Assembly (NCBI GenBank): GCA_946406115.1 | Contig: OX291561.1 | Coordinates: forward strand, 9,230,273-9,294,272 | Reading direction: 5' to 3' | DNA length: 64,000 bases | Origin: Apoda limacodes | Lineage: Eukaryota > Arthropoda > Insecta > Lepidoptera > Limacodidae | Shown here: piece after piece, positions 1 through 12,469 of the stretch | How positions within the stretch are numbered: position 1 is the first letter of the stretch | Layout: every line of letters begins with the position of its first letter | The notes under the pieces: generated by a model | The model's input: only the letters and a program-made list of their open reading frames with translations | Told to the model about the DNA's origin: nothing | The model's database searches: none | Translations under genes and position numbers: made by a program

Positions 1-1300
1 TTGCATCAACATTTGGTTTCCTTCCGTTTTATTTTCTTTGTGTGATAGCATAAAGCATAAGAGTATGAGAACAATGATCTGCTTTTTGAAGTATTTATTT
101 GACCTTGTAGTAAACGCAATCCTAAAAAAGCTAACATCTCATCCTTAGTTAGGACTAAAGACTAAAGACTTGAGGCTCTAGGACTCTCACAGTCCCCGTT
201 GATAGTTGGTAAATAAATGGAAATATGCTGGTCAGGTAGAGTGTAGTCTTGTTCAGAAATAGCTGAAACTATAGGTCTCACAACAACAGCACCGTCAAAA
301 GCTGTATTTTGATTCAATTCGGTTTACTGAGTTTCTAAATTCAGAATATGCTCCTTCTAGGTCAGTACAAATATAGTCTGCTTCTTGTCTTCTTAGAAAA
401 TCATACTATGTTTCGGAGACAGAACAGTGCGTGAGACTACTGTGATCAGATTAATTTACTATACAATTACGATCTGGTCGTCGAGAAGCTTCTTCCTGGG
501 AACTTGAAAGTTCATCAAAATTTGGTTCAAAATCCTTATCTGACCCATATTCGCCGTCATAAGTGTACTTTATCTGAGGTTACAGACGTTGAGAAAATCT
601 TCGTAGAAGTTTTTTTTTCTTACTCATCTGAAAATTGGAATAAACAAGAAAGTATAAGATATACAAAAACTTTTATATTTCGTTAACAATTCTGTAACGC
701 GATGTTTTAGTGACTTTAAAAATTTTAGGTAATAAATAGGTCAGACAATAAGGCAAATTATGCCTACTAAAATGCAATTTCATTGAAACAATAGTACATG
801 CATATTTGTGAAGTAACATTTTAAATCATAAATGCATTTTTACTTACTTTTATAGCCAAATCGTAAATAAATAACACCTTATTACCTATGTGTGGTACAC
901 AGCGCGATCACAGCAGTATTTGTTTCCTCTATGGCGCTTGCGATACGACACTGACTCGGGCGCCGAATCAGTGTTCGTACTAGCATAACTGGTATAGCCG
1001 TACTGTATATGTGAGCAGTCCATCTGCGTGTGTGTGTATTGCCTCAGTTCAAGCTTATTCAAACACGTATTTTTGATGGTAGAGTTACAAGCTCAGTGTG
1101 TAAGACGACAGTAAATGTACCTTGTACGATGCACTCATATAGATTTCACTGCTATGCCCGTACGTACGTTGAGAATCATTCTAATAGATACGGCAGCAAC
1201 CGTACTGTCATATTATCAATTTATCTTTTACGGGTAGAACAGTTACCGCACGCGAACGTGTTAAGTAAATTATATATTTCTCTTTAACTACCTTTAGTTA
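1..1300. other. Intergenic; possible broken acidic reading frame
   Basis: No convincing gene. On the minus strand around 440-565, a short frame reads YDGEYGSDKDFEPNFDELSS then QEEASRRPDRN and a stop, which is protein-like and acidic but not identified. The rest is AT-rich with no feature I can name. Confidence 0.3.
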
Positions 1301-1302
1301 CC

Positions 1303-1390
1303 CCAAACACTAAGGTGGCAAACAAGCTTACGGTCCACCTGATGGTAGGTGGTCGCCACAGCCTACAGACTTGTAAGAGCTTGCAAAAAT
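1303..1390 (-). mobile_element. LINE 3' end (family A) fragment
   Basis: Contains aaggtggcaaacaagctta and a CCTGATGGTAGG segment, the same 3' end seen at 35640, 11885 and, in reverse, 30240. Short and decayed. Confidence 0.55.
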
Positions 1391-1818
1391 AGTACTAGCT
1401 AGTATCGATTAACCTCTTGAGTGTCTCTGGCATCCATAGGTTACCACACCTGAAGTGCGCGATTCAACTTCATATTGTACAAAACTGCATATGCATAGTC
1501 GTTCGGACTATAGGAAGACAGAATCTTGACAAAACTTAGGTTACAATGTAAAATAAAAAGTGACATTTGTAGTTAGTGAATGTGCAGTATGGCGTAAGGG
1601 CGGTCTGTGATAATCAGCCAGTGTTGTAAAGTTTTGGGCCCAGTCGCGGTATTGGGCCTTAGGCCTTATGGTTGAATTTGGGGAATGGGACCTATTCATC
1701 AGCAACAAAATATGCCATTTGAATTGTTAAAAAAGCTCTATTAGATCAAAAGATATAGCTATGGTGGTGTCAGCTTAATACTTAAGCTAGCCCAACCTTT
1801 GTTGTTGAAAACCGCTAG

Positions 1819-1948
1819 AGCTTGGTTCGCTATGCTCCTGCCTTAACCTACTAAACTAACTCGACTGTCGTTGGGGTGCCCTAACAAGATTTCTGGGTAG
1901 AAATAAAAAAAATTACCACTAATGTTAAGGCAGGAGCGTAGCGAAGCT
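1819..1948. repeat. Foldback repeat
   Basis: The arm at 1819-1847, containing cgctatgctcctgccttaac, is the near-perfect reverse complement of 1924-1948, with about 75 bp between. This looks like a small MITE or the end of a larger interspersed repeat. Confidence 0.5.
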
Positions 1949-1949
1949 A

Positions 1950-3900
1950 CGCTATATAGATTGATAGCTACATAGATATATAGATTGGTTCGCCTCCCAG
2001 ATGAAAAATTTAACTTTAGGAAAATACCTATATAATTTTAATATGCATTTTTCAACAAAAATCAAACCTTATTTTGCCCTATTAGCAATAAACAGAGTCG
2101 GTTTTTAATTCAAGTCTTTTTTCAAAAAAATCACCATTTTTCACTACTTTTTCATTTTTGCTCAAAATTGTCTTCAGTGATTAAACTCTTAACTGTGTGC
2201 AGAACAAAAGATGACTTAATGACAAATAAAAAACATTTTTTTTTTTATTGGGTCTATCCCAACTCAGATAACACTGAGAGCAGGATAGCAAACACATTTT
2301 TCCACAGTACAGAAAGAGACAGCATGAAACTAAATTAATTTCAAAACTTCATAACTAAAAAACTATTTATTTCGTTAAGCTGAAACTTTCCAGTTAAACT
2401 ACCAATAAATAGACCTTTCTACAAAAAAAACCTGAGCCAGTAAATTGTGGGGTAGTATACTAACTTTAAGCCAAGAAATATAATTCTATTCATAAATAAC
2501 GTTAATCATAGGATAAATATGTTTCAAAGAGAGAAAGCAATGTTCCTTTTTTAGTTTTTAAAGTGTGAATAAACAACTAATTTTCAGTTAACTGTCGGTA
2601 TTTCATTGTAATCATTTTACTCAACTATGATCAGTTAAAATAATTCATAAAATGTATGTAGTATTAGGATTATAGATAAGAATGAATTTATTTTGTAAAC
2701 TGGTGTATCTATGTTATGTGATGGAAATGTTCTAATCCTTTCCACAACAATATTGTTCACACCACACACTTTTAAGTCTTTAAACCACTTGTCCAGTCTA
2801 TTTTAAATGAGTTTACTGAATTGGCTGAAACTATGTTGGCTGGCAATCTGTTCCAAGTACTTTATAAACTGTAATTAAGGTTAGGTAGCTAAAGATGAGC
2901 ATTCCAAATCCTATTTAAAACATCCTTGTGTTTACGAACGGCCTGGCCTTCATTCTTTAACGAGACGTTTAAGAGTTCAGACTAATAAGCAAAAAACTGA
3001 AAATACTTACTTTCCTTCTCGTGGTCGAATCCCACTATGACAAAGTAGTCCACGAGCCTGGACATGGCAATCCTACGGCAACATTCGAACACGAACACCA
3101 CAAATATAATAACTTATTAAAAAAAGATTTAAACACATTTTATACACATAACCACTGACTTCCACATAGTCATTTATCGAAGGCAAAAATCCCGTTAACA
3201 CTTACTGTCGATTAATATTGGTAGCACAAGGTAAACATAAACATCATACATTGAACGAAATGTAATCAACACTTTTATTCATCACAATCAAGGCCCAAAG
3301 AAATCTTTTATAATTACAAGACCGACTCAACGATAGGCTCACTAATCAATTACAGAGGTTATACAAAGAAACCTTTGACAGCCTTTCATCAAAACTAGGC
3401 ACATATGTACTTACTAAAAAAGTGAGCTTATAAACTATTAAAATTCACAGATTGTTGTAAAAAAATTAAGAATTTTCACAAATATCGGAAATAAACCTGA
3501 CACTAACACGAACCTTCACAAAACTATTTTTTTTTCATTCGTCCCTGAGGACAGGCTAAGGTCTTAGACTAGTGCAAGGAAACTTCATAGATAAAGGGCC
3601 TGTTTTGTAGCTTGCAACTTCTTGCAAATTTAGCAAATTTGGCAACTTTACTGACAGCAGGATAGCAAATGGATATTTCAACAAAACAGTAAGCGACAGC
3701 ACGAAAGCAAATGCAATCGTAATAGCTAAAAAATCATGCCAATATATATTTATATGAATTTGTAAGCTTCATTCAATCAATACTACTACCCTACTACGTA
3801 CGGATTGTACATTTGAGATTAACTTTATCTGAGTTAGCAGTGTCTTTTATTTAGACGGATTATAATTTATGTTTGTTACGTTGGCACTACTGCAGGAACG
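1950..3900. other. Intergenic repeat-rich DNA
   Basis: Two related blocks around 2265-2330 and 3655-3720 share the gagcaggatagcaaa segment and a similar following sequence, so they are copies of one unnamed repeat. No gene seen. Confidence 0.4.
2700..2985 (-). mobile_element. Decayed LINE C-terminal fragment
   Basis: The minus strand reads TWNRLPANIVSANSVNSFK in one frame, a pattern typical of the extreme C-terminus of non-LTR reverse transcriptases. Stops interrupt it on both sides. Confidence 0.45.
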
Positions 3901-3949
3901 TAAGAGTGCACTACAAAAAGCTTTTTTTTTTTAATAAAAATTTGTCTAG

Positions 3950-4490
3950 ATGACTGATCAATGGGCTATGGATGCTGCTCTAACAGGACTTTCAACCCAC
4001 TACAAAATCTTCTCCCTAGACTTGCAATTCCTTGCAAAAAGACAACTTGCAACAGACTGGAACTCTTTATGGAGACAGTCGAGAGCAACAAAAGGAAAAT
4101 ATTATGGTCAAATTCAAACATCTATTCCATCAGAACCATGATTTTTCATTCACGAAACAGTGATAAATCTGTCACTTCTACCATGTGTCGTCTGAGGTTG
4201 GGCCATGTTTTTACCCCAGTTTTCTTAACAAAACTTAGAATAAAAGACTCCTCTCTTTGTGAATGTGGTTTGGATGAAGGGTCCCCTGACCATGTATTTT
4301 TTAGCTGCACTAAATTTCCAGTTTCTTTATATGATATCTTTTCAACCAAAATCATACGTCCCGTAAATATATAATTATTGTTCTCCCTTGTTATTTATAC
4401 ATCTCCTAACAAAATATATTAAAATTTTAACATTAAACTGTAGAAGTTAGTTGTTTATGAATATATATTTGTCTCTACCCCAATAAATGC
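3950..4490 (+). mobile_element. Non-LTR retrotransposon C-terminal fragment
   Basis: The frame ending at 4374 contains CRLRLGHVFTPVFLTKLRI then SSLCECGLDEGSPDHVFFSC, the zinc-knuckle-like tail (CxC..DHxxxxC) found after RNase H in Jockey/I-type LINEs. The upstream part is in another frame, so the copy is broken as well as 5'-truncated. Confidence 0.72.
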
Positions 4491-4892
4491 CCTTTTCCAA
4501 TTAATTTGTGTTGTTGTGTGTGTGTGAAACAAAGGATCCACTTTGTTTTAGGTGGAGGCAATTAATATGGAACCTCAATTTAGAAGAAAACAATTCTGGT
4601 TTTAGATCATTTAAGAAACCGATCAATTATATACAGTGATTCGCTCACCACGTTGACATTGGCGAAATACTGTGTCGTTAAAGCACAATAAAGTTCACAA
4701 AGTGAAAATAATAATAATAAGATTCGTGGCTAGTACTGTACACAGATTATTGGTGTGTACATTATTTGCCGGACAATATCTGGCTGTGTATTATTTTGGA
4801 TGTACATTATTATCTCCCATAAGATTCGACAACAAATTTCATCAGTTTTATGAAGACCTGTTAAAAATTATGCATCAAAGACTTATAAAGGA

Positions 4893-5424
4893 CTAGCTTC
4901 TGTCAGCGGCTTCGCCCGCCCTAAATGTCGTTATCGGCATAGGATCTTACGGTCACTCCTCAATTATAGAAAAAAAAAACAATCAAATCTTTCCTCTGTA
5001 ATAGCATAATATATTCGTGTCTGTGAAACCATGGAAATACACATACAAAATTTCAACCCAATCGGTCAAGCCGTTTAGTGGTTGACATATCGCCAGCAGC
5101 GCCACCTATCGGGTCCATTTGTATTTTAAAATCATCGAAATACCCATATAAAATTTTAATCCAATCGGTTCAGCCGTGTAGAAGTTATGTGAAAAATATA
5201 AGTACGGAAGAATAATTCTGACTACCCGTTGTCCTATTACCAGTTTTCCCGTAGGAATGAAGCATTTTCCCGCGGTTAAATGTAGCCTATGTTCATCAGG
5301 GATAATGTCGGCTTCAAATGGTAAAAGAATTTTCAAATCGGTCTATTAGTTTCGGAGCCTATTCAATACAAATAAACAAACAAACAATCAAATCTTTCCT
5401 CTTTATTATATTAGTATAGATATA
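4893..5424 (+). repeat. Interspersed repeat with tatattagtatagat tail
   Basis: Starts near the segment gcggcttcgcccgc and ends in tattagtatagatatagat, a very common lepidopteran repeat layout. It lies just upstream of the Rab33 first exon. Related ends occur at 10935 and, reversed, at 25445. I cannot assign the class with confidence. Confidence 0.55.
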
Positions 5425-5620
5425 GATGAATTGAAGACAATAAGCAAGTAACCTTGTTAAAAATATTATGTTTACGCTAGGCTATATAGATAAAATTTCC
5501 AACAGCCTTGCAGAGCTTCTTAGGAAGTCTGGACAATTAAAAAATACAAATAAAAATAAACATAAACAAATAATCGGAGAGCCGCTGTTTTATTATTTTC
5601 TTTTATTTGTGAGCTTAACA

Positions 5621-5821
5621 ATGTCTGGAATAAACAGTCAAGAAATATCGGGATTGAAAAAGAAAAATCTTTTCAAAATCATTGTTCTCGGTGACTCTGG
5701 TGTGGGTAAAACATGTCTTACCTATCGTTTTTGTGAAGGTCAGTTCCTTGACAAATCTGAAGCAACGATTGGTGTAGACTTCAGGGAAAAAACGGTAAAA
5801 ATCAATAATGAAGATATTAAG
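5621..5821 (+). CDS. Rab33: Rab33 coding exon 1
   Basis: Encodes residues 1-67, including the P-loop GDSGVGKT and switch I. The donor is AAG|GTAAAA. The open frame extends upstream to 5468 without a stop, but that extension does not resemble a Rab N-terminus. Confidence 0.88.
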
Positions 5822-8800
5822 GTAAAAATAGTTATTTATACATGTTATGCATAGAAAACACCCAGTCTCAAGACAAACACAAATTATAAATGTTTTTCTT
5901 GTGCCAGAATTAAAACTGAGGGGCAGTTCAGCAGTCAGATCATTATCTAATATTCTAATAATGTCAGTAGTCTAATATACATGCATTAGATCATTCTATC
6001 TGGCTGGTTCACATCATTCCAGTAACATTCCAGTCCGCAATCAAAACACATCATTGTTTTGAAACCTTGTTACATATGCAACTCCTTTACAAGTAAAAAA
6101 ATCTGGCTACCCATATGTTAGAGACAGCAACAATAAATAATTAATTTTCTTTCTATTGTCTACTGTACAAGATAAATTACCTTTTTTAAACCGTTTTCAT
6201 TAAATCTATGTGGTAGTCTTAATTTTGCAATCAGAAGACTGTTGAAAGAATTAAAATAGATTAATTGTCAAAAGCAAATAGCTTCCTTTCAAGCACTGAG
6301 ATGTGATTCTATTGCACCCTTTTTGTGATACCTAGAAACATGGAGTCTAATAGTTCTATATCCTCACCATTTAAGGTTCAGTTTTAGGGAGGAGTTAGGA
6401 ACCCAATGAATTCATCTTTAACTTGAGGTGACAAAATTTTCTGGGTTTCAATGCAAACCAGTGTAACTACACCAGGGGTGTGTTCAAAAGCCATTGTATT
6501 GAAGCCGTCAAGTCACAAACAGTATTATTGAGCTGTGCAACTCTGTATCAAGTACCTTGAATTTTTTTCCATTAACACCACCATAGAGTGTTTTTCACAC
6601 TTGAAAAGCAGCTTCTAAACAACACTCAGGGCTATGCACATAGGAGCTAGTGGTTTTTGTTCACTATTAAAAGAGTTATTTTAAAACTGCTCTAATTGCA
6701 TCAATTATTGTTATAATATCAATAAAACTTAGCAAGTTCTTTCCATTGAATAATTAAAAAAAATTGGTGGAAATAAAATTGAATTGGGGGATGACATTTG
6801 TTTGCACCCATTGTGCCCTGTATTAATATGATTGGAATGAAATCACAATAATAGAGCTTTTTACGAAAATTCAATATGAGCATAATCTTGTGGGACGTTT
6901 TTCAGATATCTGCAGTGATTTCATAGTACTATGTTGATCCTATGTTGATGCGTGATGTGGACTTGTATATATATGGATTTTACTACATTATTAACTTTTA
7001 TGTAGTGTATGGGGGTAAATCAATGTGGTGGAAAACCTCCTTTCATCAACTACTTTAGTCTTACATGGCGGGAGTGAGCCTATCGCCACAACATAAGTTC
7101 TGATACAGTGTATTTGGAATAAGATGGCTCGTAAACTACCAGCTTTAAAGTAATAAGCAGTAAAATAAAAAACCAGGGACAGAATAATATACCCCATACC
7201 CATTGCCTAACAAACAGTAATTCATTGAAATACTTTAATATAGGTGGTAAATACTTTTTTTTCCAGCTACAGTTATGGGACACTGCAGGACAGGAAAGGT
7301 TCCGCAAGTCAATGGTACAGCATTACTATAGGAATGTCCATGCTGTTGTCATTGTATATGATGTAACTAAACCAGAAACTTTTCATGTAAGTTAATACTG
7401 ATTTGATAGAATAAATGCTAATTTGAGACTTTAAGGACTTCTATCTATCAAGACCCTTTTTCTCAGGAACATGTGAAGGTATGAGATTAGATTAATATCA
7501 AATACTAAGGTCTACAGCCCCTTGAAGCTTTACAAAAACGAGCTTCTATCTAAGTCAATTTAATAAAAAAAAATGTCACATATTGTGACACAGATAAATC
7601 AAAAACTATGAGGTACTTTCCTTTGAGTTCCTAGAATCATGTAATTTAGCAAGAAGCAAGATGTTACATCACAAGTAAAGGAAAGAATTCAAAAACTTAT
7701 AATTTAGGCATAAACCTTAATCTCATTATGGAAGAACTATCTACATAAAATAAGTTTGTACCGAACCCTCAGTGCGCGAGCCAGACTCGCACTTAGCCGG
7801 TTTTTTCAAAATTCAAAATTGTTGCCTAAGGGCCGGACTTGATGCGTCATAATGAGTCCGTAATTATGCTTTTGTTTTTCTGAACACCTAGGGCTTGAAT
7901 CTCGTGCTGATAGAGATAATCTCAAATTTTAGATATGTTTAATAAATGTACACATGGCTTCTTAATCGCGGTAACGGTTTTAGTAGATGGATCGACTGGA
8001 TTGAACTTCACATGTCGAAAAAACATGGCAGATATCGTTTTTCGTATTCTTAGAACCTCTCTTTAGGCAGATGTCGTACCGAAAGTCGTATGAAAAGGAG
8101 TCAGAATTTGTGATATTAGTTAACAGCTAAATAGTTTTGATTGCTGGTGGTGCTAGACTCTATTGATCATCAGAATAGGAAGTTATTGGAAAAAAACCAC
8201 TATTTAAAAAAATTAGGGCCCAAGAGGAATTTTTTTGACCCCTTCTATTTTAGGGCTTTCAGGGTGACTAATAAAAGGCAAAGATTTTATAGGAAGCAAA
8301 ATTATACTTTCATGTTTTAATTAGTGACAAACAATACATCAAACTATATTATTTTTACTACCACAGACAAGAACACATCATGAGAACCTTTTTATACTTT
8401 AACACACCCCCTTAATGTGTTTCCGTTAAGATCAAGCTAAGAGCATCACATTTTTTACAATTAAGTATAATATACTTAATTGTACTTAATTGACACACAT
8501 TTATATTATGTTTAATCAATAGTAAATCAATTAAACATAATTATCTCGAATTCGAGATTATCTCAATCAGCACGAGAATCAGGCCCCAGGACCGCTTACA
8601 TTGGCAATAGTAGGCAGAGAGGCACTATTTGAATTTGATAGCAAGCTGTCAGTACCCAAATCTTCACATAGAAGGAAACAGTAAAGAGTTTCTGGATGAA
8701 CTAACAACATTTATGATACTTTTTATTTAGAAAAATACAAGGATTTCTATATAAGCTTCAAGATTGCAAGAAGTCTCAATAGTAACCTCTGTCTTTGACA

Positions 8801-11800
8801 ACACAAAACACCAAAGAAAAGAATAAAGCAACTAAGATTAGAATAAACAGACAGATAAATGGAACCACAGTGTTGAGGGTAATAGCACGTCATCTTTCTA
8901 TTCTCAACCTTATCTCTTCTATGTTACAATTCTTTTTTCCGCTCGAATAAAACACGCACACATTTGCACATATACAATACACACGTGATTTCTTTTTTTG
9001 TGTTAGCATTCACGAATAACACAATTTTTTTGTATGAAGAGTTCAAGGTGTATCAAATCTTCCCTAGACAGACTAGAGTCAATCCCATCGTTCACTGTGC
9101 CTGCTCGATTGGAAAACGCACACATTTGCTCGTTAATAATGAATCGCGCCGTTCTATGATGGACAGGATTAGGCCTGAGGTTAGGTTAGTAATAATCTTA
9201 GTTAGTTAGTTTTACTAGGACAAAGTAGCGGTAAAATGTAGGTAACAAAACCTAATGGCTGTTCGACAGAGAAACGATTATCAAGAAGAGTGGCCTGAGA
9301 TGTACGACGTACCTAGCCGGCTTCCTTCGCACGTTTGGTACTATTGGACTCATTATATATAACATTTTAGCTGTTTAAAATATTAGTATAGATTATTGTT
9401 ACTGTTGCAGTCAATAGCAAGCTGGATGGTTGAAGTGGAGTCCCATGGGCTCATGACAGCTCCACGGGTTCTTGTTGGGAACAAGTGCGATTGTGGAACA
9501 CCAGAGTCACGGCTTGCTACTACCTATGCACAGCGGCTAGCTGATAAGTATGGAATGCCTGTGAGTATAAATGCTTTTTATAGCCACATTAGCATTAGAC
9601 TGTAGTACTTAAAGGAATAGGAATATTGTATAGTTAACAGTTTTCATATCACTTTTCAAATCACTCACACAATAGAGTTACGGTGTTTATCTGAGTACAA
9701 TCCAATTCAAAAAGAACTTGAATCAAACTACAAAAAGGTAAGAGAAAGAGAGACATTATTTCTCCCAAAGGGAACACTGCTGTGTTAGGAGATGGCTAAG
9801 CTTTTCAACTGAAAATCCATTTGATAATTTGTGGTTGTAGCAGAATCGCATAACTTTTCGTTCAAAACACCTCAGTGCGTAAGCACAATTGTCTAAAACA
9901 GGATTGAGTGGCCTGTGATGACGCTCGATATAGAAGTGGTCTCAAACTAGTGGTTTCTTAAATAAACTTATAGTCGACAAAACTATCGAGAAAGCTATGT
10001 TTCTTTGCCAGATAAAATCAGCAATGAGGAAATTACGCCGCAGAACCAAAGTTACCGACAAAGTTCCAGTAGTTAGCAAGCTGAAGTGGCAATGGGCAGG
10101 CCACATCGCTCGTCTAACATATAACCGATGCGAAAGAAAGATCCTCGAGTGGCGACCGCGAACTGAAAGAAGCAACATGGGAGAGCTTCAGTTAGACGAC
10201 CTGGTTAGAGCCGCAGGAAGCTACTGGATGCATTAAGTACAAGACCAGCTGCTGCGCTGTGAAGACACCTACCCATGTCTTTATTCAGTGGAATTAGTTG
10301 TTGACGATGATGTAGCTTCTGAATGCCCCCTAAACAATCAATGCTCGATTGCGTTCTAAGTGCGCGTACTACATAGATCATTGCTAAGAGTGGTGCCAAT
10401 GCATGACTGAGGAAGCGAGATACATAAATACATAATCGAGAGCATAAGAAAAGGACAAGTAAAGATCATATTTCCAAAAGAATGCGAAAATATCAAAAAA
10501 ATATTGTTAATAGCAAGTTTTCAAAAATAGACGTGTAAACTATTTTTTTTTAATAATTTCATGCTTATTTACTTTTAAAGGTTTTAAGCAAAACCTAAAC
10601 TGGTTTTGCTCAAGTTAAGTAACTTTGTAGATTACTATTCAAAATAGCAATCTATCCAGTGAAGTGTACGATGTTTTGAGCGCAGTCACGACTTCCATTT
10701 TATTCTTCTATTTTATCGTGTGTGGTATTTTTTTTTCAGGATAATATGTTTACTAGTTATAGAAAAAGCAGATTTCTTGCATATACACACTCTTAAATTG
10801 TTTTTTTTTAGTTGTTTGAGACGTCGGCCTTGCTGGACTCCGAAAACAACTCTGTAAATTCAATATTCATGACCCTTGCACACAAATTGTACTCCAAGCA
10901 GCCATTACGAGTTATCAGTGTAGAGGTAAGTGCCACCTGCTATCTTCTTTATTATATATATATAATTCTACTGTACGTGTGTATGTCCCTGTACTCTTCC
11001 TAAACGGCTGGACCAATTTAAATGATTTTTTTTGTATGTGTTTGAATGGCGCCCTGGATGGTTTAGATTCAGAAATCAGCCCGGCAGATAGCGCTGCAGT
11101 CGGTATCATGCAGGACAACGTCTGCCCGGTCAGCTAGTTTAGTATAATAACTTAGACATGTAAATCGACAGCAATGTTTTTATTTACTATGGATTGAAGT
11201 AGATTGCGATAAAATGCTTTCTATACGCATTTGTTGTGAGAAAAGTCGATTTGTGCTGACTAATTCTGATTTGTCATTGTGCGGCGACCTTAATAATAAA
11301 TTTGTCTGCTTAGAACATTATAGAAACAACACAAATGAATGATGGTGTTGAATCACCTCTCTATACAACACGTGTGTTACGATGTGTCTCAAAAATAAAC
11401 ATTATCAGTGGTGTGTCGTTATCATAATGCTTTACGATTGAAACAGATGTTTTACATGCGATGTAATTCGATATTTGAAAGATTTTTCTAATGCGAAACA
11501 TATACCTACGGTGAGAAGCGGCAATTTTTGTATTTACATGTCTATTGTTTTATTTATTTGTATTTTTTCCTGTAGGTCACAAGAAAACTTGCAAACACGG
11601 TCCGTTCAAATGATGTAATAATTAATATTTTTGAACATTAGACATAACGCCATCTGGTCGTAAACTAAGCAAAGTTTGTATTATAGTTACCAAATACTCT
11701 AAAAAAAATTAGATTTTTTTTTGTAAAATCATATATATCATACAAAGAAAACAAGAGTATCAAAAATTTTAATGTATATCACATTAAATGTTTGTCCTGT

Positions 11801-12463
11801 GCGGGTTCGAACTCGTGCCCCTCGGATCCGTAAGTAGTCCCCACTAAAAAGAGAGCATCGGAGTCGTCGATTAAATTTTTTTTTATCCCACTAAGGTGGC
11901 ACTCAAGCTCCAACAAGAACCGTCTGATGGGTCACCGTAGCCAATGGAGGCTTGCAACACCAGGGTTATAACTCGTGCGTTGCCGACCCTTTAAAAATCA
12001 AATCAATTCCTTCTTGAAGAACCCCACTACAGTATAGGGCAGCTAGAGAAAACCTTATTCCACAACCCAGCGTTCGCGGGAGGAAGCATCTCTGATGCAG
12101 CTTCGTGCATGACCATTTAGGTTCTAAGCTGTGAGGATGAAAGGGAATGGGATGGATGCCATTGAAGAGCGGTGCGATAGTAGAAAGTAGCCATTGGCAA
12201 CATTTCAAACAATTGCTCAGAGCACAAGCGAGTATAAAAGCGGTAGAAAAATAGACAGGGAGACATACTAAAGGTTTTATACCACTTGTAAGTGCTGTTT
12301 TACCCATTACGGTAAACAGCATTAGGGACTAAATATTTTAGCTAGCTACTATTTTGTTATGTAGTCAAAATTTTGTTTTTTACAGGGCGAGAGGGGTGTA
12401 GTAACACTGCCGCGACAGAAAAGTAAACCCACCACAAGTAACGACAGCTGTCTGTGTAGATAG
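5621..12463 (+). CDS. Rab33: Rab33-type small GTPase, five coding exons
   Basis: Coding exons are 5621-5821, 7267-7386, 9411-9560, 10812-10925 and 12386-12463. All junctions are GT..AG and phase 0, giving 220 residues. Visible GTPase motifs are the P-loop GDSGVGKT (24-31), the switch I segment ATIGVDF, DTAGQ (72-76), NKCD (131-134) and ETSA (160-163). The segments [26 protein letters not shown] and IFMTLAHKL match the Rab33 subfamily closely, which is how I assign it. Rab33 proteins work at the Golgi and in autophagosome formation, and bind Atg16L1 in vertebrates. The start at 5621 has the good insect context aacaATG and gives a normal-length N-terminus. An in-frame ATG at 5468 would add 51 unrelated residues. 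The protein ends CLCR, with Cys217 and Cys219 the likely geranylgeranylation sites. Introns 2-4 carry repeats. Confidence 0.93.
5822..7266 (+). other. Rab33 intron 1
   Basis: AT-rich intron. No repeat family, RNA gene or further exon recognised. Confidence 0.6.
7267..7386 (+). CDS. Rab33: Rab33 coding exon 2
   Basis: Encodes residues 68-107 with the switch II motif WDTAGQERF. The acceptor is ttttttttccag| and the donor is CAT|GTAAGT. Exactly 40 codons. Confidence 0.93.
7387..9410 (+). other. Rab33 intron 2 with repeat fragments
   Basis: A MITE-type fragment (gtgcgcgagccagactcgca) lies near 7770. A block at about 8945-9030 (cacgcacacatttgcacata) recurs near 39075. No coding segment seen. Confidence 0.5.
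9411..9560 (+). CDS. Rab33: Rab33 coding exon 3
   Basis: Encodes residues 108-157 with the guanine-specificity motif VGNKCD. The acceptor is ctgttgcag| and the donor is CCT|GTGAGT. Exactly 50 codons. Confidence 0.92.
9990..10440 (+). mobile_element. RTE-type LINE C-terminal fragment in Rab33 intron 3
   Basis: Reads [15 protein letters not shown] then [29 protein letters not shown] and [12 protein letters not shown]. This WxWAGHxAR..EWRP..DDLVxxAG pattern is the C-terminus of RTE-type reverse transcriptases. The 5' end is missing. Same sense as Rab33. Confidence 0.82.
10812..10925 (+). CDS. Rab33: Rab33 coding exon 4
   Basis: Encodes residues 158-195 with the ETSA motif and IFMTLAHKL. The acceptor is a T-run followed by ag and the donor is GAG|GTAAGT. 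A repeat begins within about 15 bp of the donor. Confidence 0.92.
10935..11145 (+). repeat. Interspersed repeat next to the Rab33 exon 4 donor
   Basis: Contains tttgaatggcgccctggatg and gatagcgctgcagtcggta and ends gtctgcccggtcagctagtt, a lepidopteran interspersed repeat. It begins within about 15 bp of the exon 4 donor. Confidence 0.5.
11730..11870 (-). mobile_element. tRNA-derived SINE fragment
   Basis: The minus strand carries GAGTTCGAACCCGCACAGG, a B-box followed by a body like the one at 41200. The head is incomplete. Confidence 0.5.
11882..12310 (-). mobile_element. LINE 3' end (family A), decayed, in Rab33 intron 4
   Basis: Shares its 3' boundary (ccactaaggtggcac) and the gttgccgaccctt segment with the copy at 35626-36150. 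A conceptual minus-strand frame retains [20 protein letters not shown] but has lost the family pattern elsewhere. Confidence 0.7.
12386..12463 (+). CDS. Rab33: Rab33 coding exon 5, hypervariable C-terminus
   Basis: Encodes residues 196-220: a basic, Ser/Thr-rich tail ending in SCLCR and a TAG stop. The acceptor is ttttgttttttacag|. The phase fits exon 4, and the twin cysteines are what a Rab tail needs for prenylation. Vertebrate Rab33 ends in CxC without a trailing residue. Confidence 0.82.
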   Translation, partial: GERGVVTLPRQKSKPTTSNDSCLCR

Positions 12464-12469
12464 GAGACA

